Part shown: positions 54,765 to 55,331 of the stretch, in pieces
How the letters are laid out: each line of letters starts with the position of its first letter
Numbering within the stretch: position 1 is the stretch's first letter
Assembly (NCBI GenBank): GCA_934486895.1
Contig: CAKSQZ010000011.1
Location: 1-55,331, forward strand
Source: an uncultured Eubacteriales bacterium
Lineage (GTDB): Bacteria; Bacillota; Clostridia; Oscillospirales; Acutalibacteraceae
Length of the DNA stretch: 55,331 bases
Direction: 5' to 3'
Made by a program: the position numbers and the translations under genes
The notes under the pieces: model-generated
The model's input: the letters and a program-made list of their open reading frames with translations, nothing else
What the model was told of the DNA's origin: nothing
Database searches by the model: none

Positions 54765-55331
54765 TGCTGACTGCTCTGCCTTGATCCGTTCCTTTTCAGC
54801 TTTAATTTGTGCCTTAACCGCTGCAATCATTTCCGCGAGCTTTTCTTCGCATTCTTCTCTTGTTTTCGCGTAGATATTATGGCTTTCCCGCTTGCCGTAG
54901 GCGTTGGTCGGAGTGTACCGTCCCTCGTAGAGGTGGTCGTTAATCATGGTGACACAACCCGTCCCAGGCTTTCGTATTTTGGGCTTGTACGGCGTGAATT
55001 CGACCGGGGTGGTATCTTTCCTTTCCTCGCGCTTTTCTGTCGGCATACTGGCGTCTGTACCACCGATTTTGCGGTCTATATGCACCGCCGCCTGCCTTTG
55101 CATAGTATCGGTGATATGGCTGTAAATATCCAGCGTGGTTGCTGATGACACATGGCCTATAGTTGCCGAAAGAGTTTTCACATCCATACCGTGCTCCAGC
55201 GCCATGGTCGCAAATGTGTGACGCAAATCGTGAAAGCGCACCTTTTTACAGCCTGCCCGTTCCAAGATCAGTTGTAACCGTTTTCTAACCGATGACGGAT
55301 TTCTCGGTCTGCCGTTATCCGTCGGTGACGG
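54762..55331 (-). CDS. Tyrosine site-specific integrase (5' partial, C-terminal part)
   Basis: 190 codons visible; the N-terminus lies beyond the right edge (the frame is open upstream as PSPTDNGRPRNPSS...). The catalytic domain shows 'FHDLRHTFATMALEHG' (conserved HxxR box), 'LSATIGHVSSATT' (GH) and the nucleophile Tyr in 'LDIYSHI'. After it, residues about 120-190 form an extra tail: 'GCVTMINDHLYEGRYTPTNAYGKRESHNIYAKTREECEEKLAEMI', which resembles the arm-type DNA-binding domain normally found at integrase N-termini, then a charged coiled coil. It is transcribed toward the tRNA-Pro and the HNH gene, as expected for an integrative element near its attachment site. Confidence 0.93.
   Translation of the reverse strand, partial: PSPTDNGRPRNPSSVRKRLQLILERAGCKKVRFHDLRHTFATMALEHGMDVKTLSATIGHVSSATTLDIYSHITDTMQRQAAVHIDRKIGGTDASMPTEKREERKDTTPVEFTPYKPKIRKPGTGCVTMINDHLYEGRYTPTNAYGKRESHNIYAKTREECEEKLAEMIAAVKAQIKAEKERIKAEQSA

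Noticed and set aside
1..55331. CRISPR arrays, rRNA operons or insertion-sequence transposases
   Set aside because: No regularly spaced repeats of suitable length, no 16S/23S signature and no DDE or HUH transposase motifs were seen.

Overview
The window looks like a chromosomal stretch from an anaerobic, spore-forming Firmicute of the class Clostridia, probably a gut member of the Oscillospirales/Ruminococcaceae (inference). The evidence is a SleB-type cortex hydrolase, the yabP-yabQ-divIC spore/division cluster, an orphan spoVAE, a large SRP RNA directly upstream of dnaX, Na+-pumping oxaloacetate decarboxylase genes, pyruvate phosphate dikinase, superoxide reductase plus rubrerythrin, and consensus SigA promoters and strong SD sequences throughout. 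No name or accession can be read from the sequence.

Layout. 0-5.2 kb: cell-wall hydrolases (partial M23, SleB-like), a LysR regulator, a structured intergenic element, Hsp33, a methyltransferase and a TrpR-like repressor. 5.3-13.6 kb: a zinc-ribbon protein, an MTA/SAH nucleosidase-like enzyme and the conserved MATE/SpoVB flippase-mazG-HU-rqcP-yabP-yabQ-divIC-S1 cluster, then an amidohydrolase and an orphan fumarase alpha subunit. 13.6-21.9 kb: c-di-AMP phosphodiesterase, dnaX and SRP RNA on the minus strand, then recD2, comF, 2Fe-superoxide reductase and rubrerythrin. 21.9-31.9 kb: pseudouridine synthase, pyridoxamine kinase, the oadG-biotin carrier-oadB-oadA operon, a 2-hydroxyacid dehydrogenase, a CE2-like SGNH esterase, a P-loop ATPase, spoVAE and an ABC ATPase. 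31.9-33.0 kb is an AT-rich island with a promoter-driven, possibly structured RNA and an orphan gene; ppdK follows.

35.8-43.5 kb is an accessory zone of small stress and resistance-type genes: Nudix, VOC, YjbR, a Cys-rich miniprotein, an AraC-GyrI-TetR fusion with traces of a deletion, cupin/HxlR, a broken Vat-type acetyltransferase, and a TetR-controlled membrane-protein operon.

43.6-52.6 kb is the most interesting metabolic region. An IclR regulator faces eda-kdgK, whose promoter carries a KdgR-like operator. An AraC regulator faces a five-gene operon encoding an enolase-superfamily sugar-acid dehydratase, an RraA-like protein, a divergent cytoplasmic GH10-like glycosidase, an SDR and an UlaG-like metallo-beta-lactamase-fold lactonase candidate. 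Together these could form a complete oxidative route: glycoside, then sugar, lactone, aldonate, 2-keto-3-deoxy acid, and finally pyruvate plus a triose phosphate or aldehyde.

53.1-55.3 kb is the edge of an integrated element. A promoter-bearing tRNA-Pro is cut at its anticodon loop; an intact tRNA-Pro(UGG), an HNH endonuclease gene with a folded 5' leader and a tyrosine integrase (running off the window) follow. The working model is an element that inserted into the tRNA-Pro anticodon loop and brought a replacement tRNA.
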